Both the position numbers and the translations under genes were made by a program. The notes beneath the pieces were generated by a model, which worked only from the letters and a program-made list of their open reading frames with translations, ran no database searches and was not told the DNA's origin. This document shows, piece after piece, positions 46,971 to 56,629 of a stretch of 64,000 bases of DNA (within the stretch, counting starts at the first letter, position 1; each line of letters opens with the position of its first letter). The stretch is from Axinella damicornis (Eukaryota > Porifera > Demospongiae > Axinellida > Axinellidae), in contig OZ007507.1 in NCBI GenBank assembly GCA_963931865.1, positions 4,680,077 through 4,744,076 on the forward strand, read 5' to 3'.

Positions 46971-47465
46971 CTATAGCTGACCGTGTGTCTTTGGAGGCCC
47001 AGGCCCAGGGTTCTGCTCCACATCCCCAGCCATTATCAGCAACATCCCCACCACTCCCAGTGGGATCAGAGTGAGCAGGAGAGACAACCTCTGGTTCTTG
47101 TTTTGTCCCTCACATGATGAAGTATGGGTCTGGGGTTGCTGGGCAGGGAGCATGTCACTGGCTCTCTCTTGCAATTGGTCTAGAGCAGAAACTGGTGATG
47201 GATCTTTCGGTTTGCATTTGTCTTGCAGCAATGTCAATAAAGTTGCCAGTGTACCCATTATGACCAGTGTGACCAATGCGATGTTAGTTTCAGCCCCACA
47301 CAGAGTGGGTGGGGCGGGTGGAAGTGGGGAAAACAGCAGGTTTTGGCCAGGGTAGAGGAGGTTACTGTAGGCTCGCCTGATGACGTCTTCTTGAGGAGAG
47401 ACTGGTCCTCTGAAGTCAGCCAGGAGGAATGTCAGGAGGAGACAACACCACAGAGACTTCTCCAT
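46971..47465 (-). CDS. Signal-peptide ORF ending in a 2A-like DVEQNPGP motif
   Basis: The 164-residue frame begins MEKSLWCCLLLTFLLADF (signal peptide), has a membrane-type segment (NIALVTLVIMGTLATLLTLL) and ends with the hydrophobic stretch LSLLLTLIPLGVVGMLLIMAG directly before DVEQNPGP. That fits the D(V/I)ExNPGP consensus at which ribosomes skip a peptide bond between G and P. 2A-like sequences are known at the N-terminus of some invertebrate NLR-like proteins and in non-LTR retrotransposons. The tail after the motif is only GPPKTHGQL unless spliced. A GT at 46981-46980 leaves phase 1, which matches the NLR acceptor at 42375; the joined frame would be 1115 codons. TATAAAG lies at 47509-47503, about 40 bases before the ATG. 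The donor (CG|GTCAGC) is weak. Confidence 0.65.
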   Translation of the reverse strand: MEKSLWCCLLLTFLLADFRGPVSPQEDVIRRAYSNLLYPGQNLLFSPLPPAPPTLCGAETNIALVTLVIMGTLATLLTLLQDKCKPKDPSPVSALDQLQERASDMLPAQQPQTHTSSCEGQNKNQRLSLLLTLIPLGVVGMLLIMAGDVEQNPGPGPPKTHGQL

Positions 47466-47502
47466 CACAACTCCTGAAGACAGAGAGTAAACAAACCTTG
47501 CA

Positions 47503-47509
47503 CTTTATA
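47503..47509 (-). promoter_or_regulatory. Possible TATA box for the 2A ORF
   Basis: Minus-strand TATAAAG lies 38 bases upstream of the ATG at 47465, downstream of a TATATATAG stretch. A TATA box at this spacing would leave a very short 5' UTR. Confidence 0.35.
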
Positions 47510-47689
47510 CTCTCTCTCTATATATAGTCTATTACTAGAAAGCACAGAGTCCCATCAAGAACAGGACACGCAGTGCATCATTTGGAAACTTCATGCTTCG
47601 AGATGACCGCTAGGAAACTGTTTTCTCACGATCTATGTACTTCACAGACTACGTTTCGGCTGTTTTTTCCAGCTATTTCCAGCTATTTC

Positions 47690-48000
47690 GGGGAGCAGCA
47701 GTCGACACAATCGGGGAGCAGCAACCGAAGCGGACGCGATCGGGAGCAGCAGCTGAAGAGGACGCAAGCGGCGAGCATGCAGCGCAGCAGCAGCTGAGGC
47801 GGGCGCAATCGGGGAGCAGCAGCTGGAAGCGGACGCAAACGGAGCAGCAGCTGAAGCGGATGCAATCCTCGAATCGGGCCAGGGAGCAGCAGCTGATTCG
47901 AAGCGGACGCAAGCGGCGAGCAACAGCTGAAGCGGACGCAATCGGGGGGCAAGCGGACGCAATCGGGGAGCAGCAGCTCTGCACAGAGTCTCAGAGAGCT
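47690..48000. repeat. GGAGCAGCAGCTGAAGCGGACGCAATC-type minisatellite
   Basis: Degenerate units of 24-33 bp built from GGAGCAGCAGCTG and GCGGACGCAAT(C)GG repeat about ten times. Open frames on both strands follow from composition. Confidence 0.75.
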
Positions 48001-48846
48001 GTCCGTCGCCGGATTACTACGGTAGGCGGAACGAGGGGGAAGTAGCTGAGCGAGCGAAGCGAGCGAACTATTGACAGTAAAGGCCAGAAGGCCCATCAGT
48101 CACAGCATAAGTCTATACACGCCTCTATGCATATCCACTGCCTACGGCAGCGTGTAATTGTGCTGTTATATTTATATATTTCACAAAGAGATGAAATCCT
48201 GTATATATCCTCCCCTGAAGTCTAGCTATTATATTAAAAGTCGGGTCTCAGAGCACAAGTATAGCAATCTGATGCTTTGCGTAACAGTTGTTTAAATGTT
48301 GGTAACTGAAACTGGCCCGAGTCCACCAGCTTTGCTACTGAGCTGGAGAAGTACGTAGCTAGGGTACGTCGTCAATCATCGGACACCGCCGAACTGGACT
48401 CCACCAATTTGCCAGGCCAGTAGAGCTATATTCTTCTGCCGGTGCCAGTGTAGAGACATTCAGTGAAGTGTGTGACTGTGCGTGTTCATGTTAGGCTGGT
48501 AGCTGCCGTAGCCTACTAGACTACCGGATACCTTGTACTATGCGCATGCGCTGTGGATCGACCCTAAGATTGCAAGGAGTCGGACTGTGAAAAACGCTGT
48601 ACTAATGGTGGCCTTCTTTCCGCGACATTATGCGCTCCTGGAACAAAAACGGGGCGCGCGCTAGCGGTTAGTCTTTTGCGCACGTACGTGTCGCCAGCCC
48701 ACTTCCGCAGAGGGGAGGGACCACTTCCGCAGAGGGGAGGGAAGTGGGCTGGCCCGCGAGACCAGGGACTGGGCGGAGGCCTGGGAATGCAGGGAATAAG
48801 GCTAGGAGTACGAAACTAGAACGTTCCATGTCGGTTGACGGAGCTG
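48001..48846. other. Spacer, no gene seen
   Basis: Contains a tandem duplicate of CCACTTCCGCAGAGGGGAGG (48700-48741) and partial repeat ends with GCGCTCCTGGAAC. No exon was recognised. Confidence 0.45.
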
Positions 48847-48933
48847 ACAAAAGACAGTCACGGCAGCGGCTGGGGTACCGATATACTAGAGTAAGTTAGC
48901 CCATGGGTAATATAGAGTGTTTTATTTGGGGAA

Positions 48934-48967
<34 letters not shown>

Positions 48968-49009
48968 CGGGGGGGGGGGGGGTTATTTGGGGGCCAAACG
49001 CCCTGAATA
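48847..49009. repeat. Dispersed repeat with poly-G core (copy 2 of 2)
   Basis: Near-identical to 23944-24094, including AGTTAGCCCATGGGTAATAT and the G run. The homopolymer length is uncertain. Confidence 0.8.
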
Positions 49010-49264
49010 TAGACTATGGTTAGCCGTAATCTCGCGAGCCAGCCTCTCGCGTGAGAGTCTGGCCCACGACACTAGGTTAGCCGTATATTAGGGAGCATTT
49101 TATGCGGCCTGGGAACGAGGCTATAGTTCAAGAAGTTCAAGGATGTCAAGATAATTATGAGAAGTGATTTTGTGGTAATTTCATAACCCCAGTGCAAATT
49201 TTAAGATTCCAGTCCAGTCCACTCCACTCAGTTGTCGACCGCTTTCGGTTGCATGAAAGAATGC

Positions 49265-49590
49265 AAAGGGCCTGGTATGTTTTGATCCTCACGTGTGATG
49301 TCGACGGTAGCCTAGAAAGGACTTATCTGGGGCTCAAAAAAGCAAGAAGAGCTAAGGTACCAGGTAACTTTACCACGCGTATCTGGCTAGTGGGGGGCGA
49401 CTGTCATACACACCAAGCGTTGAACACGTACTTGTTTGAACAATACGCAAAACTTCACTTTTTCTTTCTGAACATTTTGGCTGTTTGTCGATTATGTGAT
49501 GCTCACGTGAGGAAACATACCAGGCTCTCCCCGCTTTTCCATACTGCAAGCGACGAAAAGCTGGGCGGGGCCTGGGAACGAGGCTAACAC
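49265..49590. mobile_element. Element related to the TAGCCTCG hairpin family
   Basis: GGGCCTGGTATGTTTTGATCCTCACGTG at the left is inverted as CACGTGAGGAAACATACCAGGC near 49503-49524. The right end is GGGCGGGGCCTGGGAACGAGGCTA. No coding sequence. Confidence 0.55.
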
Positions 49591-50281
49591 CTGTTCCTGT
49601 GAGCTTCCAAAGTGGCTGAAGCCAGACAGTAGTTACCGATTAGGGAGCCAGAGGTCAACTAGTCTCGGCCCCAGACCCAAACCAACCCCAGCACGGATTG
49701 CTTCCAGTATCACGCGGGGAGGGAGGGTCTGGTAAAGTTGTTACATAAGAACATTATGGGATGTAGCTCGCCGCAGTCATTCTGAATAGTAATTGGCCGG
49801 TGCAAGATTACAACTCAAGTAGCATGCATGATCCTTTAGTGTCATGTTACCGTGCTCCATAATATTCTATAGAGTTGATTCTTGGACTTGGACGGTAGTT
49901 CGCAAACAAATTGTATTTTGTAACGTTTCGATCACCGTCTTGTGATCTTCTTCAGGCTTACTAAGAGAATGGCATACGTAGGTGCTATATGTACAAACAG
50001 GAGCGCATGAGCCGCCGAAGGCGGTGAAGGAGTGTTGAACTAGTAAAGACATGTTGTATTACCTCACACCTTTTGGTTTATACCTTGTGTGGAAGACCTT
50101 TGCAGTACTGGTGTAAGTCAGCTAGCTCTAGTACAACTATGGCTGCACAAAGGCCAATTTGTATTTCACACCTACTTAGCTGGGTTTCACACAAATCCTT
50201 ACAACTGCATACATAATGGTGTATAAGGTTTAATTTTGGAGGTGTGAAGTAATACAACATGTCCTAGGGCAGGCATTGGGA

Positions 50282-50982
50282 GTTCAATGCGGGTACCTGT
50301 GAAAGCCGGAACGCAGGAACGCGGAACGGAACGCGGAACGGAACGCGGAACGGAAGTAAAATGCGGGCCGCGCGCTATCATCACTTGCACCGTACGCGCA
50401 AGGCGTCTTTATTCACTGGACTGGACTGGACTCACCCAAAAATCTGTTTTTTAGTGTAGGACAGAAGCTAAGCATACTTATTTATTCACTAAAGTTGCTT
50501 GCATAGCCTGCTTTCGTGTCTTCCTCGAATCGGTAGAGGTCAAAGGTCACGTGCATATTTAATGAGCTTCAATGAAAAGATTAGAAGAGCACTTATTTAC
50601 CGGAGACATCGAACTCCAGCCTTTTGCTGAAGCATAGAAAACAGAAAATAATATTCCTCTATCATCCACGACTGACTGAAGAGCATTTTGCTGGAGCTCA
50701 TTAAATATGCACGTAAACTTTGACCTCTACCGACTCGAGGGAAGACACGAAAGAAGGCTATGCAAGCAACTTTAGTGAGTAAATAAGTATGCTTAGCTTC
50801 TGTCCTACGCTGAAAGGGCGAGTCCAGTCCAGTCCAGTGAATAAAGACGCCCTGCGCGTACGGTGCAGGTGACGAGAGCGCGCGGCCCGCATTTTACTTC
50901 GTTCCGCGTTCCGTTCCGCGTTCCGTTCCGCGTTCCGTTCCGCGTTCCTGCGTTCCGGCTTTCACAGGTACCCGTTCAACGC
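50282..50982. mobile_element. 683-bp foldback element with 9-bp target duplication
   Basis: Long inverted arms of about 290 bp start GGGTACCTGTGAAAGCCGGA and contain tandem GGAACGCGGAAC units and GACTGGACTGGACT. Flanks GTTCAATGC and GTTCAACGC (50282-50290, 50974-50982) form a 9-bp duplication with one mismatch. No ORF of note. Confidence 0.8.
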
Positions 50983-51146
50983 TCCTTTGCCGGCTCATGC
51001 GCTCCTGGTACAAATTAATTACGTAATACACTAATATTATTAGTGTATTACTTTGTACATATAGCACCTACGTATGCCATTCTCTTAGTAAGCCTGAAGA
51101 AGATCACAAGATGGTGATCGAAACGTTGCAAAATAAAATTTGTTTG

Positions 51147-51921
51147 CGAACTACCGGTTTTGTGCCACTTCGCCTACTCCCATTTCGCCTACTCCCATTT
51201 CGCCTACTCCCATTTCGCCTACTAATAATGAATTAGTGCCATTTCGCCTACTCAACTAAAAATGTTTTTCCATGGTAGAATGGAAGTCTTCTTGACAGGT
51301 ATTGATGTTTTGGACAGTTTTGTGAGGTATTGATGTCCTTGACAGGTAATGATGTCCTACTACAGAAGTGAAGGGGTGCTTCTTCCACTTTGCCCAAGCT
51401 CTTAACCGCAAAATATCCAAACTTGGGCTACAGGTTGCCTATCGAGAAGATGCTACTTTCAGTCGGTCTGTACGCCAAACAGTGGCACTTGCTTTCGTGC
51501 TGCTTCGATTTGTTCGGCTAGCATGGCAACCAATCAAGATGTCTGCCCCAAACCTACCGAGGGTTGATGAGTTCATCTCATATTTTGAAGCAACATGGCT
51601 GGTGGGCAATTTCTCTCCCCGCTAATTATGGAATGTGTACGAGACAGATTCCGGCAGCCCCAGGACCAACAATCATGTTGAAGGTTGGCATAACATACTC
51701 AAGCGTGTGGCCAGAAAAGCACACCCAAATGTTTTTGAACTGGTTGAAATAATGAAGCAGGAGCAGGCGGACACAGAAGTCTCGATAGTCTCGATACAGA
51801 AGTATACTAAAATATCTGCAGATCAATAAAATACCTTTTTTAGTTGAGTAGGCGAAATGGCACTAATTCATCATTAGTAGGCGAAATGGGAGTAGGCGAA
51901 GTGGCACCAATCCGAACTACC
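51147..51921 (+). mobile_element. Truncated MULE-type element with 9-bp target duplication
   Basis: Element 51156-51912 lies between two CGAACTACC copies. Ends carry GTGCCACTTCGCCTACTCCC inverted, with repeated GGCGAAATGG subterminal units. The inside holds a transposase remnant at 51368-51829. Removing it restores the arm of the surrounding inverted repeat. Confidence 0.85.
51368..51829 (+). pseudogene. MULE transposase fragment, frameshifted
   Basis: A first frame (51368-51625) reads CFFHFAQALNRKISKLGL...PRVDEFISYFEATW and a second (51635-51829) reads TDSGSPRTNNHVEGWHNILK...HPNVFELVEIMKQEQAD. RTNNHVEGWH is typical of the C-terminal part of MULE-like transposases. The frame change at about 51610-51640 and the missing N-terminal half show it is inactive. 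Confidence 0.7.
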
Positions 51922-52391
51922 ATCCAAGTCCAAGAATCAACTCCATAGAATAGCATGCATGATACTAGATGCGATCCACACTGGGGTTGGTTTGGGTCTG
52001 CATGGGACTGAGACTAATTGTCCACATGCTAGGAGGAAACCCAACCTAATTAGAAACCTTATAATACAGTTTCTAGTAGGTTCAAGTACCAATTAGTGTA
52101 GCCTTGTTCCCAGTAATTGGTAATTACCCAGCCTGGGATCCTGAATGAGGCTACAATTATTAGTGGTGAGTGAAACTTTGTGAACCCCAAAAAGAAAACT
52201 AAAAATTAAGATTTAGTGATTAAATATTGGTTATACAATGCAGTTCTAGTTTTAATTAAGAGACTAACTCAGTAAATTTTAGTAATTGTTCCTCCAGCAG
52301 AAATTATTGTGCACGCAGGCTATATGGGTAAGTCTATTGGTGTGAGCCAATCAGTGAATGAGCAGAATTCAAACTGTTCTGCAATTTGATT

Positions 52392-52870
52392 ACCGTATTT
52401 CCGCGATCAAACGCCGCGGCTACTATTTATTTCATCACACGATTTACTGCGGCTACAATTCGAGGGCGGTCACTAATCAAAGGTGGCATTTATTAAACTC
52501 AGCATAAACAAGGAAGTGAGGAAACGGATTGGAGCACTGTGTATGCACAAAGAAGTTTTGTTTCTGCCCTGTGCTGTGCGGTACCATCATAATCATCCCG
52601 ACAAAATGGTAGGAAACGCCAAAGCCATTGCTGTCACGAAAGATTTCGCCGGTCACACGTCGCTCGCCCCCCAGTTCTCCTCTCTTCACGTTCACAGCAA
52701 AGCAGTCACGCTAGACAAAGCGCTTCGATCGATTGGCGACCGTTTGAATACTAGCCGCGGCTACTAAACAAGGGCGGCGTTTATTTTGTTCAGCCCTTCT
52801 GGAAGTGCGGCTATTAATTATTCGAGGGCGGCCGCTAATCAAGTGCGACGTTTCATCACGGAAATACGGT
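52392..52870. mobile_element. MITE family B, 479-bp copy
   Basis: Ends ACCGTATTTCCGCGATCAAA and, inverted at the right, ACGTTTCATCACGGAAATACGGT. Subterminal CCGCGGCTACTA and GAGGGCGG(T/C)C units repeat on both sides. It shares GCGATCAAACG ends with 10128-10286. Confidence 0.75.
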
Positions 52871-52993
52871 TGCAAGAGCTCTGATCAAACATGCTGTACT
52901 CAGCAGCCGTTGAGCACACTAGTGTGGGGCTCACTCAAGATTCCATAACACCACTGTAGGACTCTGGACAAGGGTCAATGTGCCATCTGGATA

Positions 52994-54433
52994 ATGGCAG
53001 GAACCATTGGAGGCAAACACTTCAAGATGATGTTCGTCACCATCACTGTTTTTATTGCGATTTTAACATTTTATTATGCGAATGTGAGAAAGGGGATACT
53101 TCCCACCCACATCCAGTCTTCCATTGAGCAGTCTTTAATTGAGCAGTCTTTAATGATTGTTTCCAGGTCTTCATTATCCTCTCCTGAAAATGTGTCAAAC
53201 TCTCTACACACCACCCAATCGACAACAACTTCTTTACAATCTCAAAACATTACTACCTCTCCCTCTACCATCCTTCCTATGGCAGACTCTTCACCTCCAC
53301 AACTCCAAAGGTCACCAACCCCAGCCAGTAGCATTCCGACTGGTAACATTACTCCTCCTCGACCACAGAACCCTTTGTTACTGGTTCCTTCTGACCATAA
53401 AGAACACTACATCAATATTCGCTCTGTATACTTGGATACCAGACCTAGGATTGCTGGTCACAAGAATGCATCTGTCTTCTTGATAGAAGTCAGTAAGGAT
53501 GTTGTGAAACAGAATCTCATTGTTGGTTGCAGAGTTGGAGAGCATACCACTACTGAGTTCAAATTTCATACAACAGCAATTACAAACTATATACATCGAC
53601 TGTATCCCAAGTTGACTCATGATTTTGCCTTTGTAGATTGTTTTGATTTGCCAGCAGAAAATGGCAGCAGAGCATTCCTCATCTATAAAACTTCCAAGAA
53701 TTCAGTTCCAGTAAGTACAGAATCTGAACGTCCATTTTTCATCCCTACTCCACATGTTACACCTCGCAGGGGACAGTCATTCACAGTTGCCTCCTGTCTG
53801 GCTGTTCTGTTTGGCCCACATCCACACTTCCTCAACGAGTGGTTGCACTACCAAAGAACAATTGGCATCGATCATGTTTACATAATCGCAGAGGACTCCT
53901 TCGAGAAAGCGGGTGGATTCAAGGATCCATACCTAAAGCAGGCAATTGATGAAGGCTTTGTGTCTGCAGAAGTCTGGACCCAATGGCTTGCCAGTGATGC
54001 TCAAATTCGATACCATTCCCAACTGCTGGCTTATGATGACTGCATCTATCGATTTATAGGCACTTATGACTACGTTTTCATAGTGGACACAGATGATTTC
54101 TTTGTTCCTAGGGTCCCTGGTGAACTCACAATCCACTACTACATTAAAAACTGGTGTCAAGGAGCTGGCACTTGCCAACTCTCTTGGGTTAGGTACTACC
54201 CTGATTGTGGCCTGGGAACAACTGGTGAAGATGGGAATGTCACCGCAAACCTTGCATCTTACTTGTCTCTAGAAGATAAGGTGCCGAAATCACTTCATAA
54301 ACCACCTACAGTCATTGACATGGGACCACACTATCCATACGTAAGCATGAAAGGCACAAAAGTGGTTAACATGCCCAAAACTAGAGCATACGTTGCACAC
54401 ATCAGATCAGGTGACAAGCCCGAGAAATGTTGA
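52994..54433 (+). CDS. Glycosyltransferase family 92 (DUF23) membrane enzyme
   Basis: A single-exon frame of 479 residues. It has a short cytosolic N-terminus, one membrane anchor (about 12-28, MMFVTITVFIAILTFYYA), a Ser/Thr/Pro-rich stalk (45-135) and a lumenal catalytic domain. The GT92 signature region reads ASCLAVLFGPHPHFLNEWLH...GIDHVYIIAEDS, with VDTDDFFVP as the DxD metal/nucleotide-sugar site (near 372) and a late HIRSG. Type II Golgi topology and transfer of sugar, often galactose in known members, are inferred from the family. The start follows a repeat element (52392-52870) by about 120 bases. The lack of introns, in a window where most genes are split, suggests retroposition or a naturally intronless lineage-specific family. 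Confidence 0.85.
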   Translation: MAGTIGGKHFKMMFVTITVFIAILTFYYANVRKGILPTHIQSSIEQSLIEQSLMIVSRSSLSSPENVSNSLHTTQSTTTSLQSQNITTSPSTILPMADSSPPQLQRSPTPASSIPTGNITPPRPQNPLLLVPSDHKEHYINIRSVYLDTRPRIAGHKNASVFLIEVSKDVVKQNLIVGCRVGEHTTTEFKFHTTAITNYIHRLYPKLTHDFAFVDCFDLPAENGSRAFLIYKTSKNSVPVSTESERPFFIPTPHVTPRRGQSFTVASCLAVLFGPHPHFLNEWLHYQRTIGIDHVYIIAEDSFEKAGGFKDPYLKQAIDEGFVSAEVWTQWLASDAQIRYHSQLLAYDDCIYRFIGTYDYVFIVDTDDFFVPRVPGELTIHYYIKNWCQGAGTCQLSWVRYYPDCGLGTTGEDGNVTANLASYLSLEDKVPKSLHKPPTVIDMGPHYPYVSMKGTKVVNMPKTRAYVAHIRSGDKPEKC

Positions 54434-56379
54434 GCTTTGAAGTTTGCATTATCACTGTATGAAAATGCACATTAGCTCAGGATGCTGTTGTTTTGTGGGG
54501 CACACAATTAGTTATTTATACCTTAATTGTCGATTTCTGTGTTAATAACAGACCAAGACAGCTAGACAATGTAGCTAAATATGCCATACTGAAATCTGTT
54601 TCAGTCACTTTTTGGTTTTAGTAAAGTAGCTCTGGGCAGTGTTATGGTCAGAAGGAAGCAGCAACATCTAGGCTAGCTGACCTTGGACAGTACATGGCGA
54701 TCTATTCATGGTTTCCATGGAAATCCGTTTGAGAGAATACTTTTATACGCCATGAAAAGTAGATGGTCATATAATTGAATTAATTTTTTTTAGTATGCCC
54801 ACATAAAAGGTTATCTAAAACCCTCCCTTGCAGGCATGCATGAAGTGCAAGTGACAGACTTGATGTGTACACAAATGTGGAAAGAAACTGGACATGGGTC
54901 TAGTCTGCCGACTGTAATAAATTATATACTGTTACAGAAAACAACTAAATCACACCTACTGATGGCAAATAATACAAACATGTCCTGATGTCACTAACTA
55001 ATAAGTCATTACCATGACAACAAGACATCACAGAAACGTGTGACTATTGTTAGTTGACGTTGACCTTGGGACCACAATAAGACTAGAGGGGTACAAGAAG
55101 CATGACTGTAGTGATTAACTTGGAGAGGGAAATACTTCACACAAACTGCTAGAGAAATTGTGTTGCTAGCACCTAATGGAATGACTTCCAATGTGGACTT
55201 CCGATAAGGTAATTCAAATGCAGTAATTGGAGTGATGTTTCATGCAAACTCCCTCACAAAATTTGGATCATGAATTGGAGTGATGTTTCATGCAAACTCC
55301 CTCACAAAATTTATCAATTGTAGTGAGCTATAGCACGAGCTACTGAAGAAAGCACGAAGTCAGATTAAGCATACAGTGAGGCATCATTGTCAACAGCTTG
55401 CCCAGCCAGGAGTACAGCTATGACTCGTAAACAATTACAGACTAGTGTCAATAGAGGGCACATTGGGGGACAATGTGAGTTGTCCTTTGTAGAGAGGTGG
55501 TCCTCTCCTCGGAGGTATTATTGTGTCCCTATCTCGGAGGGTCCAATATTGGAGGTTTTACTACCATATATGGTCAGAAAATTTGAAAATGTACTCTGAC
55601 AGTTCTGGGGGTACGAAAAGCATGCTGTTGTTGTTGAAGTCATAGTTACTCTGCACACAAAGTAGATAATAGCAGCTTCAGCTATAACCTCCCAACTGTT
55701 CTAAAATTCAGGCCCTGATGTCGCAATATTATATCCCCACACCTACATACCATTGGAACACATGAAAACCACGATGGATTAGGTCCAGGGCGCAACAACA
55801 CTGACCTGCAGGACAAATCACACAACATCAGTTAATGTATGGTACCATGGACATACCCCCCCCCCCCCCCCAGCTAGCCTCGTTCCAGAGAGCCTGGGAT
55901 CAAGGCTACCCCCCAGCTTCTCTACTCTACAAACTTACTTATCAGGTTTTGATTCACCCTGTAAGAAATAAAACAGAAACCATCAGGAACAATTCCAGGA
56001 ATTCTTATCAACACAAATCGCCTAGGAATAAAAGGGTTCCCAAAGGAGGGTACCAAGGTGTTCACCCTTCTTTCCTAGTACATTTAGGTCAACTGAAGCT
56101 CTTATAGGTTCTTCCTGTCAGCTTTGGTGGGGAAACACAGAACAAAGCTACAATAACCATAGCAACCATCCCAGCCTACTTAATTCACATTTAAATTTCC
56201 TGTTTATGTCATAACTCATTACACTCTGAACCTGCTAAATGAGGTTAAGGTTATAATAATTAGCATTCTGAATAGTGAGAAGTAGCAACATTGTTTGTCA
56301 GCAGGTTGAGCTGGATACAGTGGATAGTGGAAGAGATATGTAATCCACTATCTGATTGGTATTACTGACAACTATAGTG
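54434..56379. other. Spacer between GT92 and ADO
   Basis: No gene recognised. It holds a direct repeat of about 40 bp (ATTGGAGTGATGTTTCATGC..., at 55225 and 55274) and a small TAGCCTCGTTCCAGAG hairpin with poly-C at 55857-55910. Confidence 0.5.
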
Positions 56380-56612
56380 TATATATACTGGAGCTCAGAA
56401 CAGCCTGGAGCTCAGAACAGCCTGGAGCTCTGGAGCTCAGTTGTTCTGAACTCCAGGCTGTTCTAAGCTCTGGCAACAACCTGGAGCTTAGAGTTCCAAG
56501 CTGTTCTGAGTTCCAGGCTGTTCTGAGCTCCAGGCTGTTCTGAGCTCCAGGCTGTTCTGAGCTCCAGGTTTTTCTGAGCTCCAAGTTCCAGAGTTCCAGG
56601 TTGTTCTAAGCA
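56380..56612. repeat. GAGCTCCAGGCTGTTCT repeat cluster in both orientations
   Basis: Seventeen-base units GAGCTC(A/C)AG(A/G)(A/C)(C/T)... appear first as GAGCTCAGAACAGCCTG and then inverted as CAGGCTGTTCTGAGCTC, so the cluster can fold on itself. It lies just beyond the ADO stop codon. Confidence 0.8.
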
Positions 56613-56629
56613 CTGGCAACCACAGTACA

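Larger units (their letters stand above)
49864..51951. mobile_element. Composite 2.1-kb inverted-repeat element, twice interrupted
   Basis: Outer ends TTCTATAGAGTTGATTCTTG and CAAGAATCAACTCCATAGAA are inverted. Arms carry AACGTTTCGATCACC and CTTACTAAGAGAATGGCATA in both orientations. The right arm is broken by a MULE insert (51156-51912) and the centre holds a foldback element (50291-50973). The order of insertion can be read from the target duplications. Confidence 0.75.

Noticed and set aside
47635..48096. Frames rich in Gln/Ala/Arg or Cys/Ser on both strands
   Set aside because: Degenerate GGAGCAGCAGCTG minisatellite; composition explains them.
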